Assembly: GCF_020921035.1 (NCBI RefSeq) | Contig: NC_063150.1 | Coordinates: forward strand, 6,138,001 to 6,202,000 | Direction of reading: 5' to 3' | Length of the DNA stretch: 64,000 bases | From: Rhodamnia argentea | Lineage: Eukaryota; Streptophyta; Magnoliopsida; Myrtales; Myrtaceae | Shown: piece after piece, positions 40,713-51,163 of the stretch | Layout of the letters: each line of letters begins with the position of its first letter | How positions within the stretch are numbered: position 1 is the first letter of the stretch | Program-made: the position numbers and the translations under genes | Notes under the pieces: generated by a model | What the model was told of the DNA's origin: nothing | Database searches by the model: none | What the model saw: the letters and a program-made list of their open reading frames with translations, nothing else

Positions 40713-43622
40713 TTAGAAGACGAGGTCCACGGTCGAGACGCCTCCCAGTTCCTCAACCCAAGGGAGATCCACAGTAAGCTTGCCGTCCTCCGATGACCAT
40801 CCGAACACGGCCCCAACGCCGTTCACCGTGCACTTCTTGGGAGCCCCGCTCGAGTACGCCAGGAACACACCCCCACCCTTAACCTTGACATTAGCCCCGA
40901 AATCATGGTACTCTAAATCTTGAATCGTGCCTCCACAATTGAACATGCTGGTGAGCCCAATGGGCGCGAATTTGGTGCTATTAGGTCCGAGGTGCATGAT
41001 GGGCACGAAGCTGAAGATCTCGAAGCAAGATGGCTGGATGGTGATGCTGATCGGGCCGGACCTCGGGGTGGTCAGGATGAGCTCATCGGCTTGGCCGAGA
41101 TAGACCGCGAATTCAGGGGCCGTGCCCATTTGGGTCGAGCCCTTGGTCTGGTCCCATTCGATGTCCGTGGTCTGGACCGATCCAGACATCGGCTTGTAGC
41201 ACTCGGAGTGGCCCCTGATCCTCTGCTCCTTGGGGTCCCAACCGGCGCCTTGGCAATTGAATGCCCCGATCACACCACCATACTGCAACGAACCAAGCAG
41301 ATGAACAACTTAGTCTCAAATCAAACAATCGCACGACATAATCATCGTAGGAAGTGGTAAGACTGCATGCATTGTAGTTACCTTATTGAAGTTCCAAATC
41401 TTCAAGATGGTCTCGCTGTCGAAGAGGGGGTTCCTGAAGAGGCAGTCCCTGGTGGGCAGGGCAAAGTGCTGGCACTTCGGGATGGTCCCGTCCGGGAACA
41501 CGAGCTGCTTGATGAGCCTGAAGTCGTGGCCGCCCACTGAGTCACTCACGTAGACCGGCCCGCCGCAGATAGCCCGCGACCCCGCGTGGAACTTGGCGCA
41601 CAGGTGGTCCGACTGGAACATGTCCCAGTCGGGCTGGATGATCTGGCCCATCCACATGCTGTTGTAGGCGCAGTGGATCATGTGCACGCCCTGCAGCCAG
41701 TACACTCCCATCGGGTCGCCGTTCGGGTCCTGGAACCAGAAATCGTCTCCTGCCGTGCGCCGATTAACCGGACTCATTAGCAAATTCAAACAAAGGCGTA
41801 GTTTAGTGAGCGATTTGGTTCTTTCTTCGCTTACCTACTCTTCCGATGGAGATCTGTCGAGTGCCCAGGAAGAAGAAGTCGTTGCATTGTTGCATACTGG
41901 AGATGAGCCCGCTTCCCTTGAAGTTCTTGGCGAGCGAATCGCTGATGCCCTTGTAATAGGCCTTTGCGAGCTCTACCCTGCCTCCATATTCCTCGCTAAC
42001 GTACTCGAGAGTCTGCAATCTCGGGAGAGTTCGATTCACCAGTAAGTAAATTAACAAAGACAAAGCTACTCAAACATGTTCGTAGGATGTTTCTAACGAA
42101 GCAAATTCATGCACAAAGGATGCACAGGGAGATCGCTTACATGGATGACGTCCACCTTGACTCCAGTGATGCCGACACTAGCAAGGTAGGAGTGCATGGA
42201 GTCGTAGAAATCTCCTGCTTGGCTTGGGTCGACGAGCCCAATCCCGCCCTCGACGATCTTCACCACGGCTAGGTCGGTCATGGTCCCGTCGAGCCCCGGG
42301 GAGAGCTTGGTGGGGACGACCTTGGACTTCAGATGGGTGGACCCTGGTCGAACCCCGCCCCAGGCACCACATAGCGCGTGCCAAACATATATGTCGTCCA
42401 GGCCCTTGAACTTTTCCCTCAAGTCCGTAGTGAAGGCCTTGAACCCGTAATTCTCACTCTTGCCGGCACATTTCCTGCACCCTCCGGCGCCGTAATCCTC
42501 TCCGCTTTCCTCCCCTCCGAACAACTGATCAAGCTCTCTCTTGAGCTTCTCGATCTTCAACTCGAGCTCGGCCAGATCCTTGACCCCGGACTGGACTGCC
42601 TTGTCCCGGTCCTTCTCCGCGTGCTCGACCTCAATGGCCTTGGCGATCAGCATCTTGGGCTTCTTCGGGTCGAAGGAGGGCGCGCCGGGGCCGAGCATTG
42701 TCCCGGCCCGGTACTTCCTGAACTTCTCGCACTCGTCCAGCCTGTGGAGCCTGGCGGTCATCTGGGTCCCGCCGAGGACCAAGTTCTTGGCGTCCTCGTT
42801 CGGGTCCTGCCCGTCGTGGTTAATGCTTTGCCAGCCATCGTCGATTATGAGGAACCTCGGGGACACGCCTCCTTCGGCGAATTCCCGGACCCCGTGCCAG
42901 ACCCCGGTCGGGTTCACGGTGAGGTAGAAGGCGTCCCACGTGCACCACCCGAATTTGTCCACGAGCGGTGGGACGGTCTTCTCCTCCAACAGCTTGAAGG
43001 TGTTGAGGTGCACCCTGATGGCGCCGTAGGCCTCCTTCATCACGTTGTACGGGTTGTCGGACACGTGGACGTACGCGATCGCCTCGAAGGACGAGGCGGT
43101 CGCCCGTGTGGACCCGCTCTCCGCGCAAATCGTGACGTGCCCGCCCCGCCCCGGGTGGAGGGCCGACCGGAAGGCCCCCTCGACGATCGGGACGATCACC
43201 ACGTAGGACGAGGCCTCCGGGACGTTGAGGAGGACCCACTGGGTCTCCATCTGGAGGTCCGACCCGGACGACCCGACCCACATGGTCGACCACCACGTCT
43301 TGAACCGGAAGATGCTGAGGAACTCCCGGTCGGAGAACTTGCCGAGGGAGTTCACGAGCCGATCGGAGGGCTCGTCGTGGGCGAACCCGAGGAAGCAGCC
43401 GCGGCTGGCGGTGGAGTCCACGCGCAGGAGCAGGGGGAGGGGCGCGTCGGAGGAGCGGCGAGTGGAGGAGAAGTGGGTCAGCGAGACGTTGCTGGGGACT
43501 TCGCTGAGGATGTTGACTCCGTTGACTGAGAGCTTGCCCTCGGAGAGGTCGAAGTGATTCTGCTGGGCTTTGGCCCGAAGGACATTGGCGAGCGGCTTGG
43601 CTGGGTCGTTTGGTGGTGCCAT
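40713..43622 (-). CDS. STS: Stachyose synthase (galactinol-raffinose galactosyltransferase, GH36)
   Basis: Four coding exons: 43622-42141, 42012-41835, 41749-41382 and 41282-40713; 2598 nt, 865 aa, with GT-AG borders and a continuous frame. The family transfers galactose from galactinol to raffinose, giving stachyose in the cytosol, a step in seed reserve and phloem-transport sugar synthesis. Visible features are KFGWCTWDAFY (223-233), DDGWQS (261-266), KVDV with the probable nucleophile D491, and CGGPVYVSD with the probable acid/base D623. A charged, helix-prone insertion (~315-390, with ELELKIEKLKRELDQLF) separates stachyose synthases from raffinose synthases and alkaline alpha-galactosidases, which lack it; this is the main reason for the call. 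The coding sequence is notably GC-rich compared with its surroundings. No lesion is visible. A raffinose synthase cannot be fully excluded without alignment. Confidence 0.92.
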
Positions 43623-43759
43623 TATCAGCAGATAATCAGAACGGACAACAATTCGACAAAATGGATAAACAGAACAAATCTACTAGAAGAGAGATGCAGG
43701 GCTAGCCAAAAAAACGACAGAGGTCAAGTGAATCTGCAAAAGAAGCAAGAGGAGGTTGG

Positions 43760-43766
43760 TATATAT
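43760..43766 (-). promoter_or_regulatory. Probable TATA box of stachyose synthase
   Basis: Minus strand gcatatatacc lies ~140 bp upstream of the ATG. A second TATA-like word (tctataaatattc) lies at ~44042-44054 and could serve a longer leader. Confidence 0.45.
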
Positions 43767-43799
43767 GCACAGAGTGTCACACTAGTTATGGGAAGTTTT

Positions 43800-45385
43800 C
43801 CTTCTCCTTTCCCGGAGGAAAGTTTAGTAGAGTTCGAGTGAAGATTAGGTTAATCTTTTGCAATATACAGAGGAAGAATTATGGAGATCAGTATGGTGGT
43901 GATACGCTTGACAAATATAGCAGAGATGTTCGAACAGAGGCAAGAAGAAGATGAGAAAATGGTAACTGCGAGGAGATTAAAGATTTGGTGTCTAAGAGAG
44001 AGTCTTCGACGATTGCATGGACTAATGCCGAGATCGAGGGCGAATATTTATAGAGATGGGAGGGGAGAAAATGGGGTTGGATAACGTGGAAAGACTCTCT
44101 AGACTTTCTTTTTTCCTTAAAAAGAATGAGGATACGGAATCAAGAAAAGGCCTATCAGGATTAGGATTTTGGGCGGCTGGATTGGATTGCGACTGGCTAT
44201 CTTTGGTGGCTTTATGCTCTTCTTCCTTTCTCTCTGTAGTTCTCAGAGAGGAACAATTCGAATGAAAACAAAAAACCCAGCTTCTCCCTCTCCCTCTCCC
44301 TCCTTCCCTCTCTCTCTCTCTCTCTCTTCCATGGACAGGGGACACTGACGCACCGGAGAAGAAGATGGCGTCTTCTGCTCCGGAAATTGCACGCCGTAAG
44401 ATTTGGAAGGAGATGAGCCAGAAAGAACCGCACCCACGTATCGATTTTTCACACGCACGTCGCTGTCTTGTGTCATTGTTCTCTTCCCCCTATCTTAAGT
44501 TTCAGTTGCAGGGTAGAATTTTCTGGATGGTGCTCTGTTCTGCACGTTGGTGTCCAAGAAGCTGATGTGAACCGGACACGCAGAGAAGGGCATCCACTGG
44601 AAACTTCCGAAAGTGAGACTAGACCAGACCATGCATGCAGCGAAACTAGATTTGACCAAATTCTGTTAAAAGAAAAAAAAAAAATTGGATCTTCTCTTGG
44701 GTTGTTGGCGGTTCTACGTCAGGGTTTTAGTATTTGGCGCTCTGGGTTTGCGACGTGTTAAAATTCCAAGGTTGACAAAGCAGCTAAGTACGTATACTTG
44801 AACTAGACCACTGTGTTTTTTTTTTTTTGTTTTTATACAAAAACTAGACCTCTGTATTCGACCCAAAAATAGTGTGTGAAGCACATATCTACGACGCGAA
44901 AAAGTTCCGATGATTCATTTTAGGCGCGAGACGCTACTATACGATCCTATCCGGCAGTAATTAATCGAAGATGACATGGAAACTACACCTTCCCCATCAT
45001 AAACCCTCTATATTGAGAAAAAATATTTTTCTTCCTTTTATCTCGTAGAATACCCTTGAATTTTACGTATCAGATTTCGGACGAAATCCCCTATTTCCTA
45101 CTTAAATCTTTCAATTGCCAGATTTTTACATGTAGGCGGACACGTGGTCAATGTCACCGATGTCTTAGTAAAGAAGGCAATCTTCAAAATGTTTTTAGAT
45201 GGCTTTTTGTGAAAATTTCGAAATTGGATTTGTAAATTTGTAGCCATTTTTTTCGAAAGTATGTTTCCTTATTTTCCTCACTTTCTTCTTTGCAAACACG
45301 TGTATTTTTTCTTCATTGGTAATACAAAACAACATGAGAACACTTATGTTTCCGTGTGCATCACGAAAACACCCGAGTGTGGTAA
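43800..45385. other. Intergenic, upstream of stachyose synthase
   Basis: No gene is supported. There is a CT-rich microsatellite-like tract at ~44281-44328 (ctctccctctccctcc, then (ct)n), and poly-A/T runs at ~44670-44685 and ~44815-44830. Confidence 0.35.
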
Positions 45386-45389
45386 CTCA

Positions 45390-46065
45390 AAATCAGGAAA
45401 AAGTGTCAAAAAAGTCTTCAACTTATTGTATTAGTGTCAATTCAATCCTAAATTTTTTGTGTGTACCAATTTAGTCTTAAACCTTTTGTATTTGTGCTAA
45501 TTAAGTCCTAAACTTTTTATTAGTGCCAATTCAGTTCTAAACATTTTACAATAGTGTCAATTTAGTCCTAAAAATTTTGCATTTATTCCAATTGAGTCAA
45601 TTGGGCCAATTTTGATTGGAAATCACCGGCATGGACGTAAATTATCCTACGTGACACGGTTAGTGCTAACGTGGATTTTTTAAATATTTTTTGATATTTT
45701 AAATAATTTTTAAAAATAATTTTGAAAAAAACAAAAAAATGCTTAAAAACTTATTTAAAATATTAAAATAACATTAAAAAGTATCCAAGTTAGCAATAGC
45801 CGTGCCATGTAGGACAATCGACGTCCACGTCCGCGATTTTCAATCAAAATTGGCCGGATTAACTCAATTGGTATAAATATAAAAGATTTAGAACTGAATT
45901 GGCAACAATACAAAAGGTTTAGGACTAAATTAGCAAAAATAAAAGGTTTAAGACTTAATTGGCACAAATGCAAAAGTTTAGGACTAAATTGACACCAAAA
46001 AAAGGTTTAGGACTTAATTGGCACTAATGCAATAAGTTTAGGATTTTTTTGACACTTTTCCCCTC
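45390..46065. mobile_element. Inverted-repeat element of family A with tandem units in both arms
   Basis: The ends are aggaaaaagtgtcaaaaaag at left and its inverted form gatttttttgacacttttcc at right. Each arm is a run of about five to six ~34-base units (left 'caatttagtcctaaa.tttt', right 'aaaggtttaggactaaattg'). They are followed inward by ggccaattttgattggaaat on the left and atcaaaattggccggatta on the right. The centre (~45650-45790) is AT-rich, with no coding. It is the most complete copy of the family in the window. Confidence 0.8.
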
Positions 46066-46069
46066 AAAA

Positions 46070-47575
46070 TCACAAAAGGTAAAAACTATCCGTAAAAACA
46101 TCAAAGTAACTCCGAAGTTACTGTGCTTTTAAACGAAATACGTATTTTAGCAAAAGTAGGACCAATTTGCAATACATGTCGAACTCTCCCAACGTACTTT
46201 ATTGAGTCCTTTTCCTTTTATTCGCCCCATATTTTTTTTTTTCCAAACCCACCTCAAACATTTATATTCTACACGTATGGTATAAATTCTTGGACCCAAA
46301 GAATAGACACAACGGACAAATTTCACGATAATCGATGCGTCTCTCTTAAAGCTGCAGCGACTAGTGACTACATCGCTTGACAATAGAATCTATATGCTCT
46401 TTATATGCACGTGGGTCTCTCTTCACTTATCAATTTAAACTTTTGAATTGGATTTTTCATTGTACCGCATCGATCCAATGCAAAACCTTGTATTAGTCTA
46501 TTAGACCTCGATCGAAATAACATTTCTTGTATGTATTACCATTTTATGATAATGTCCGAACCAGCTTAGCCAACCCTCTCATACTATTCTTTTATACCCT
46601 TTCTCTAGGCATAACCATATGATAAATAATTAATACCGAAATTATTTATTTGTAGTTTAGTCGCACTTGTTACAAAGAGGGTATTCTACCGCCGATCAAT
46701 GGTATAGGCCTTGTAATGTTGATGCGCTATATTATTGTGTCTACCAAAGCGCACGCGCAAAAAAAAAAAAAAAAAACCGCAAGCTCTTGTTGTCTTTGAA
46801 AAAATTATCCAAAAGTCATAAATCTATTCTACAGCGTCCAATCCAACCCTCAACTTTTTCAATGTGATCAATTTAGCCCTAAATCTTTTGACGATTTCTT
46901 AATGTAATCCATCCAAATTAATGTTGATTAGAAAATGCTAATGTGACGATTCAATCAGCACTCGCCATCTTACATGGCACGTGTGGGGCTTCACGTGAGC
47001 CATTTTTGTAATACATATAGTTTTAAATCTTTTTTCTTTTTTCTTTCCATTTCTTTCTTTATTTTATTTTTCCCTCCTATTCCACTTTTAATCTTCTTCC
47101 TCCGCCGGTCGCCGGGCCTCGGCAATGGGCGGGGCCGAGGCGCGATGCATTTTCTTTTCAAAAGTTGCAATTCTTTGGATCTGCCTTTGCTCCATTTATT
47201 CCGTATAAAATTGATTGACGAGTCTGGACTACGGACGCATCTTTATCTTCTTCTTTTTTGTTGAAATGCGTAAAATATTCTCATCTCCCAAATTCGGTGG
47301 ATACAATAATGTCCGTGAATATTCTTCAAATAGAAAGAAGAAGCAAACTTCTTTTGTGTTTTTTTTTTTTTAAGGCAGCCAAGTTTTTTGTTCGATGGAA
47401 TAAAGCATGTCACCTTTTATTATGACCCAATTGAAAAGTAAAACGTGCAAATAAGAAGGTATAAAGTAGAGAAAGAGGTATTTTCCTTATCCTTCAATTG
47501 AATTTACATATACGACCTTAGCTCCTCTCTCTTTTCCTCCGTAGTTCTATAGCATGCACCGTGTTGAAATGGACA
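46070..47575. other. Intergenic with truncated family A copy
   Basis: At ~46825-47140 there is a left-arm and core fragment of family A (caatttagccctaaatctttt, then gttgattagaaaatgctaatg, then the GC core ccgggcctcggcaatgggcgg). No right arm is seen. The rest has no supported gene. Confidence 0.45.
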
Positions 47576-47579
47576 GGAT

Positions 47580-48212
47580 ATGGTAGAGCCGTCAAATGGG
47601 TTGATCGGGTTGAAAATAATCATACCCATATTGACGCATTTAATCCGTTTTGGTCAATTTTTATGTAACACAAATATAGCAACCTATACCCGATCGATCC
47701 GGCCCATATTGCTAAAGCACTTCAATATTAAATCCAGTTTAGAGAAAAAAAAATTCTTATAAATTCGTGAAAAATATATATTGCTAAAACACTGTAGACA
47801 ATTTTAATCATTTTTCAAAAAGATTCTCATTTTTTTTTTTTTTGTTTCTTTCTTTTCTTTTTTTCTTCTACATCCGGCGGCCAGAGACGGTGGTGACCGG
47901 CAACCCTTGCCAAATTATGTAGAAAAAAAAAGCAAAAGAAAGAAAAAATTTAAAAAATATAAAATTGACTATGAAAAATGAGAAAATTAGAAGAATTAAA
48001 AACAAAAGACTTCTTTATGACTCACTTAAATTTTTTAGATAATTAACACATTCATGATCCATTTACAACTCTTTTAAGAACCTTTTAACTTATGAACTAA
48101 CCCATTTTTAATCTACTTAAACTTGTTTTTAAAAATTTATGGCAATCCATTTATGACCCACATCTTTAAATATGAATTCTAAACTCATTTTGCCATCAGT
48201 AGTGCGTGGCTA
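47580..48212. mobile_element. MITE-like element with 'gtcaaatgggt' ends (family D)
   Basis: The left end (agagccgtcaaatgggttga, then ataatcatacccatattgac) corresponds inverted to the right end (catttatgacccacatcttt, then aactcattttgccatcagta). A poly-T run and a GC patch (catccggcggccagagacgg) mark the centre. A right half of the same family lies at ~59580-59750. Confidence 0.55.
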
Positions 48213-49498
48213 GCAATTTTAAGGGAATATATTTTTTATATGCAAACTAAACTGAGGGTAATCTATTCCACGTGATTATGTCCACATCCTATTCAAGGAA
48301 GGCAGCTGTCTCAAGACTATAATGTTATATAAGGCACGTAATATGTATATGGAAATTTAAGTTGGTTGAAAAATTATGTAACTTTACCAAGACCTTCCAT
48401 TCGAAACTCGATGCACGTCTTGATACACATGTGTCTCGATATGGAGTGTGGATCCGTATAATGACCATATCTCTTTTTTACGCAAATAAAGAACTCGAAG
48501 AAGGATTATGTCCTCAAATTTTTACCCTTGAACTCGTGGAGAACAGTTGGTGAATCCCAATCCTATAATATTTAATGAGGGATGAAATCGTAATGCAAAA
48601 GTAAACTAATTTCTTATGCTTCAAATCTTCCTGCGTAGTGTTACTTGTTAATAAGGAAATGTTTTCGCTTTCAATGCACGGATTACATATAATACGAGAA
48701 AGGTATATTGAAAGCAATAACTTTTCTTTAAATGAGATGTTTATGCGAGATTTTTTTAATCAAATCATATTCATCAAGGCTCTGACACTAATCATTCATA
48801 TATATATATTGTATTTGGTAAGTTTAAAAAAAATTCAAAACATAAAATCAGACCAAATCCTTGAACATTATTTCCCCCTTTCAATTAAGGACAGTGCAGT
48901 AAAATTCGGCCAAATAAAAAAGAGTAGCGAAGCTGCCTCGAGGACCAGATGGACTGAAGTTCACCGACAGTGATGTCACTTTGTCAATGCTGAACAGTCG
49001 ACACGTTCTTGTTTTAGGCTGCGGTTTACCTTTGTCTTTTCAACTGAAAAAACGGTTAAGTCGGTAGTTGGTGGCGGTTGTAGAGCAGAGGTTACAGGTG
49101 CAGGTGCAACGCGTCTTAAGCTTTTGATTTCTATTGGGCCGACCAGAGAGATTTTTTTGTCGCATAATCGCCCCGCAAAGTTCAACCGTCTTAACGAGAT
49201 GACGCGTGTCGCGCAGAGATGATTTCTTTCTTTCTTTCTGTCTTTTTTTTTTTTTTTAAAGGATTTGTGGCCTTCTCATTTTAGGAGTCCGTCTGTCACG
49301 ACAACAGCCGTTGGATGAATTTCTCCCCTCCCTGGCGTTTTTGCATTACTGTTATTCTCATCGGGAAAAGTCTCCTTTCGTTACTTCAAGCAAACGTGCA
49401 TTACAAGATACTTGGGCCTCCGAACAAATAAGTCCCCCAAGAACTGAAGGAGGATTAGTAGCCTAATTACAAAGGAGATTTTTCCTTCCGTGAACACC
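48213..49498. other. Intergenic
   Basis: No supported gene or repeat structure, apart from a (TTTC)n/poly-T run at ~49225-49258. Confidence 0.3.
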
Positions 49499-49862
49499 GG
49501 TAATTTAGTCCGCCACTTGGTTTGCTTCTCTTCCGCAATGGGCTATTTGAAATCGCTTAAAACGGCCCATTAAGTTCTTGCATTCGGTGATACACGGGGC
49601 CACTGCCCACGAGCACAGTTCATGATCTTTGAGTACTCTTATTACGCTTTGACAGTCTGGCCCCAAAGTGAGAGACGGATCGGATCGCGCTTCAAAGAAA
49701 CAAAGTGCTTCCAGACAAGTAAAGGTTTCAATCTGCTCAACGGAACCTGCTCGGACTTCCTTCACGAAACCACCCACCACTCTGCCAGCTTACTCTCTTC
49801 ATATCTAGGGGACACTTGCCACGGTCTGTCTATCCATTAGAGACCCATCCACGTTGATCTGA
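49499..49862 (-). pseudogene. RNase H-like domain fragment of a non-LTR (LINE-type) retroelement
   Basis: The minus strand reads INVDGSLMDRQ (a typical VNVDGS opening of plant RNase H/RVT_3 domains) at ~49855-49825. After an internal stop and frame change come GPDCQSVIRVLKDHELCSW and PCITECKNLMGRF, then HCGREANQVAD, matching the D-S-x-x-V, E-C and H-x-x-R-E-A-N-x-x-A-D pattern of the family. It is truncated and frame-broken, with no reverse transcriptase nearby, so it is a dead fragment. A degenerate host gene of the RNase H-like superfamily is the alternative. Confidence 0.65.
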
Positions 49863-50368
49863 AAATTTAAATTAGTTACTCCACTTTAGTGCAAATTTCC
49901 CTCACGACTAAACTTTTTTCTTTTTAAGTAATGCAAAGAAATGCACACGACAAAATTCGTTGGGTCCTTTGGTACCATCATTGATCATCACTAACATTCT
50001 GATGTGAGACTCGATGACCGTACTATAGGCACGGCGCTCGAAGCATGACTAATCTTTGATCTTTGCTATTGATATCAAACAGACCGACTTCTAAATGTGA
50101 AGAGAGAGAGAGAGAGAGTAATTTGTACTCTTAAGATCGGATCATATTATAAGATCACCGTACTTACCATATCATTGGAAGTTAGAAAGTATGTCATGAT
50201 ATCATTGTAGATACCAAATGAGTTATATTAGAGCCCAATTAGTAGTTTAAGTAGCAACTTTACTAAATTCAAAGAGACTTGTGAGTTTGCCAAACGAAAA
50301 GCAAAAATAAGTTTATATAGACGCAGACCAACTCCCAATTGGACCCCTTCAAAGATAAAATTAGCATA
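49863..50368. other. Intergenic
   Basis: Nothing recognised except a short (GA)n at ~50101-50119. Confidence 0.3.
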
Positions 50369-50369
50369 G

Positions 50370-50668
50370 CCTCAATAGAGTAACAATTAAACTTAAAGCC
50401 TAGAGCCAAAATCATCTTCACATGATGTCTCAGCCTAGTCCGAGCGGTTTCAAGGAATTATTATTCGTGTCCTAGTTCTAAATCGTTGAAGGCTAAGTCC
50501 GAGATCTCGCGATCGCAGACCCTCAATAGAATAACAATTAAACTTAAAACCTAGAGCCAAAATCATCTTCACATGATGTCTCGGCCTAGTCCGAGCGGTT
50601 TCAAGGAATTGTTATTCGTGTCCTAGTTCTAAATCGTTGAAGGCTAAGTCTGAGATCTCGCGATCGCA
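50370..50668 (+). repeat. 151-bp direct tandem duplication (two copies)
   Basis: Positions 50370-50520 and 50521-50668 are nearly identical, with about six single-base differences by eye. Each starts cctcaatag and ends gagatctcgcgatcgca. There is no coding capacity. The high identity implies a recent duplication. Confidence 0.9.
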
Positions 50669-51163
50669 AAAATCAAAGATCAAAATGAAGCATCTTCTCT
50701 AAGCCAAATTCATGTTTATGCATCTCTTCTCATTCTCTAACTAAATCCAAGATAAATTGAGAAAACGTTTCGACATGATTCCATATGCTTGAGATTTCAA
50801 CGCAATCGAAACTGTTTAATGATTTTCAGGTTAGTAAAAAGTTCTGCAATTTCGAGATTTGAATTTAGGCTTTATCTCTCACTTCTAACCATTTCGACAA
50901 GAGATTGGTAGGATCGTGAAATTTAAGATTTTAAATAATCAAATCCAACTTGGGAAGCCAACTTTAGCGACACCAACCATTGAAGTAGGAGAGGAGGAGA
51001 ATGTGGATAATCGCTTGCTAGGAAAGACTTCATTAATCTCTTTTTATTCCGATACGTCGTTACAACACGGGAAGCAACTATGAGGATGAATGAAATGGCT
51101 ATGCAGTCGCAATCCTACACCGTTCACAGTAATAAAGACAACATATTTGAGAGAGAGGCCGAC

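Noticed and set aside
42378..43529. 383-residue plus-strand frame rich in L, E, G and P
   Set aside because: It is antisense to the stachyose synthase exon; the long frame is a result of GC-rich codons. It has no domain.
50370..50668. CRISPR-like or satellite array
   Set aside because: Only two adjacent copies with no spacers. This is plant nuclear DNA, and a simple tandem duplication explains it.
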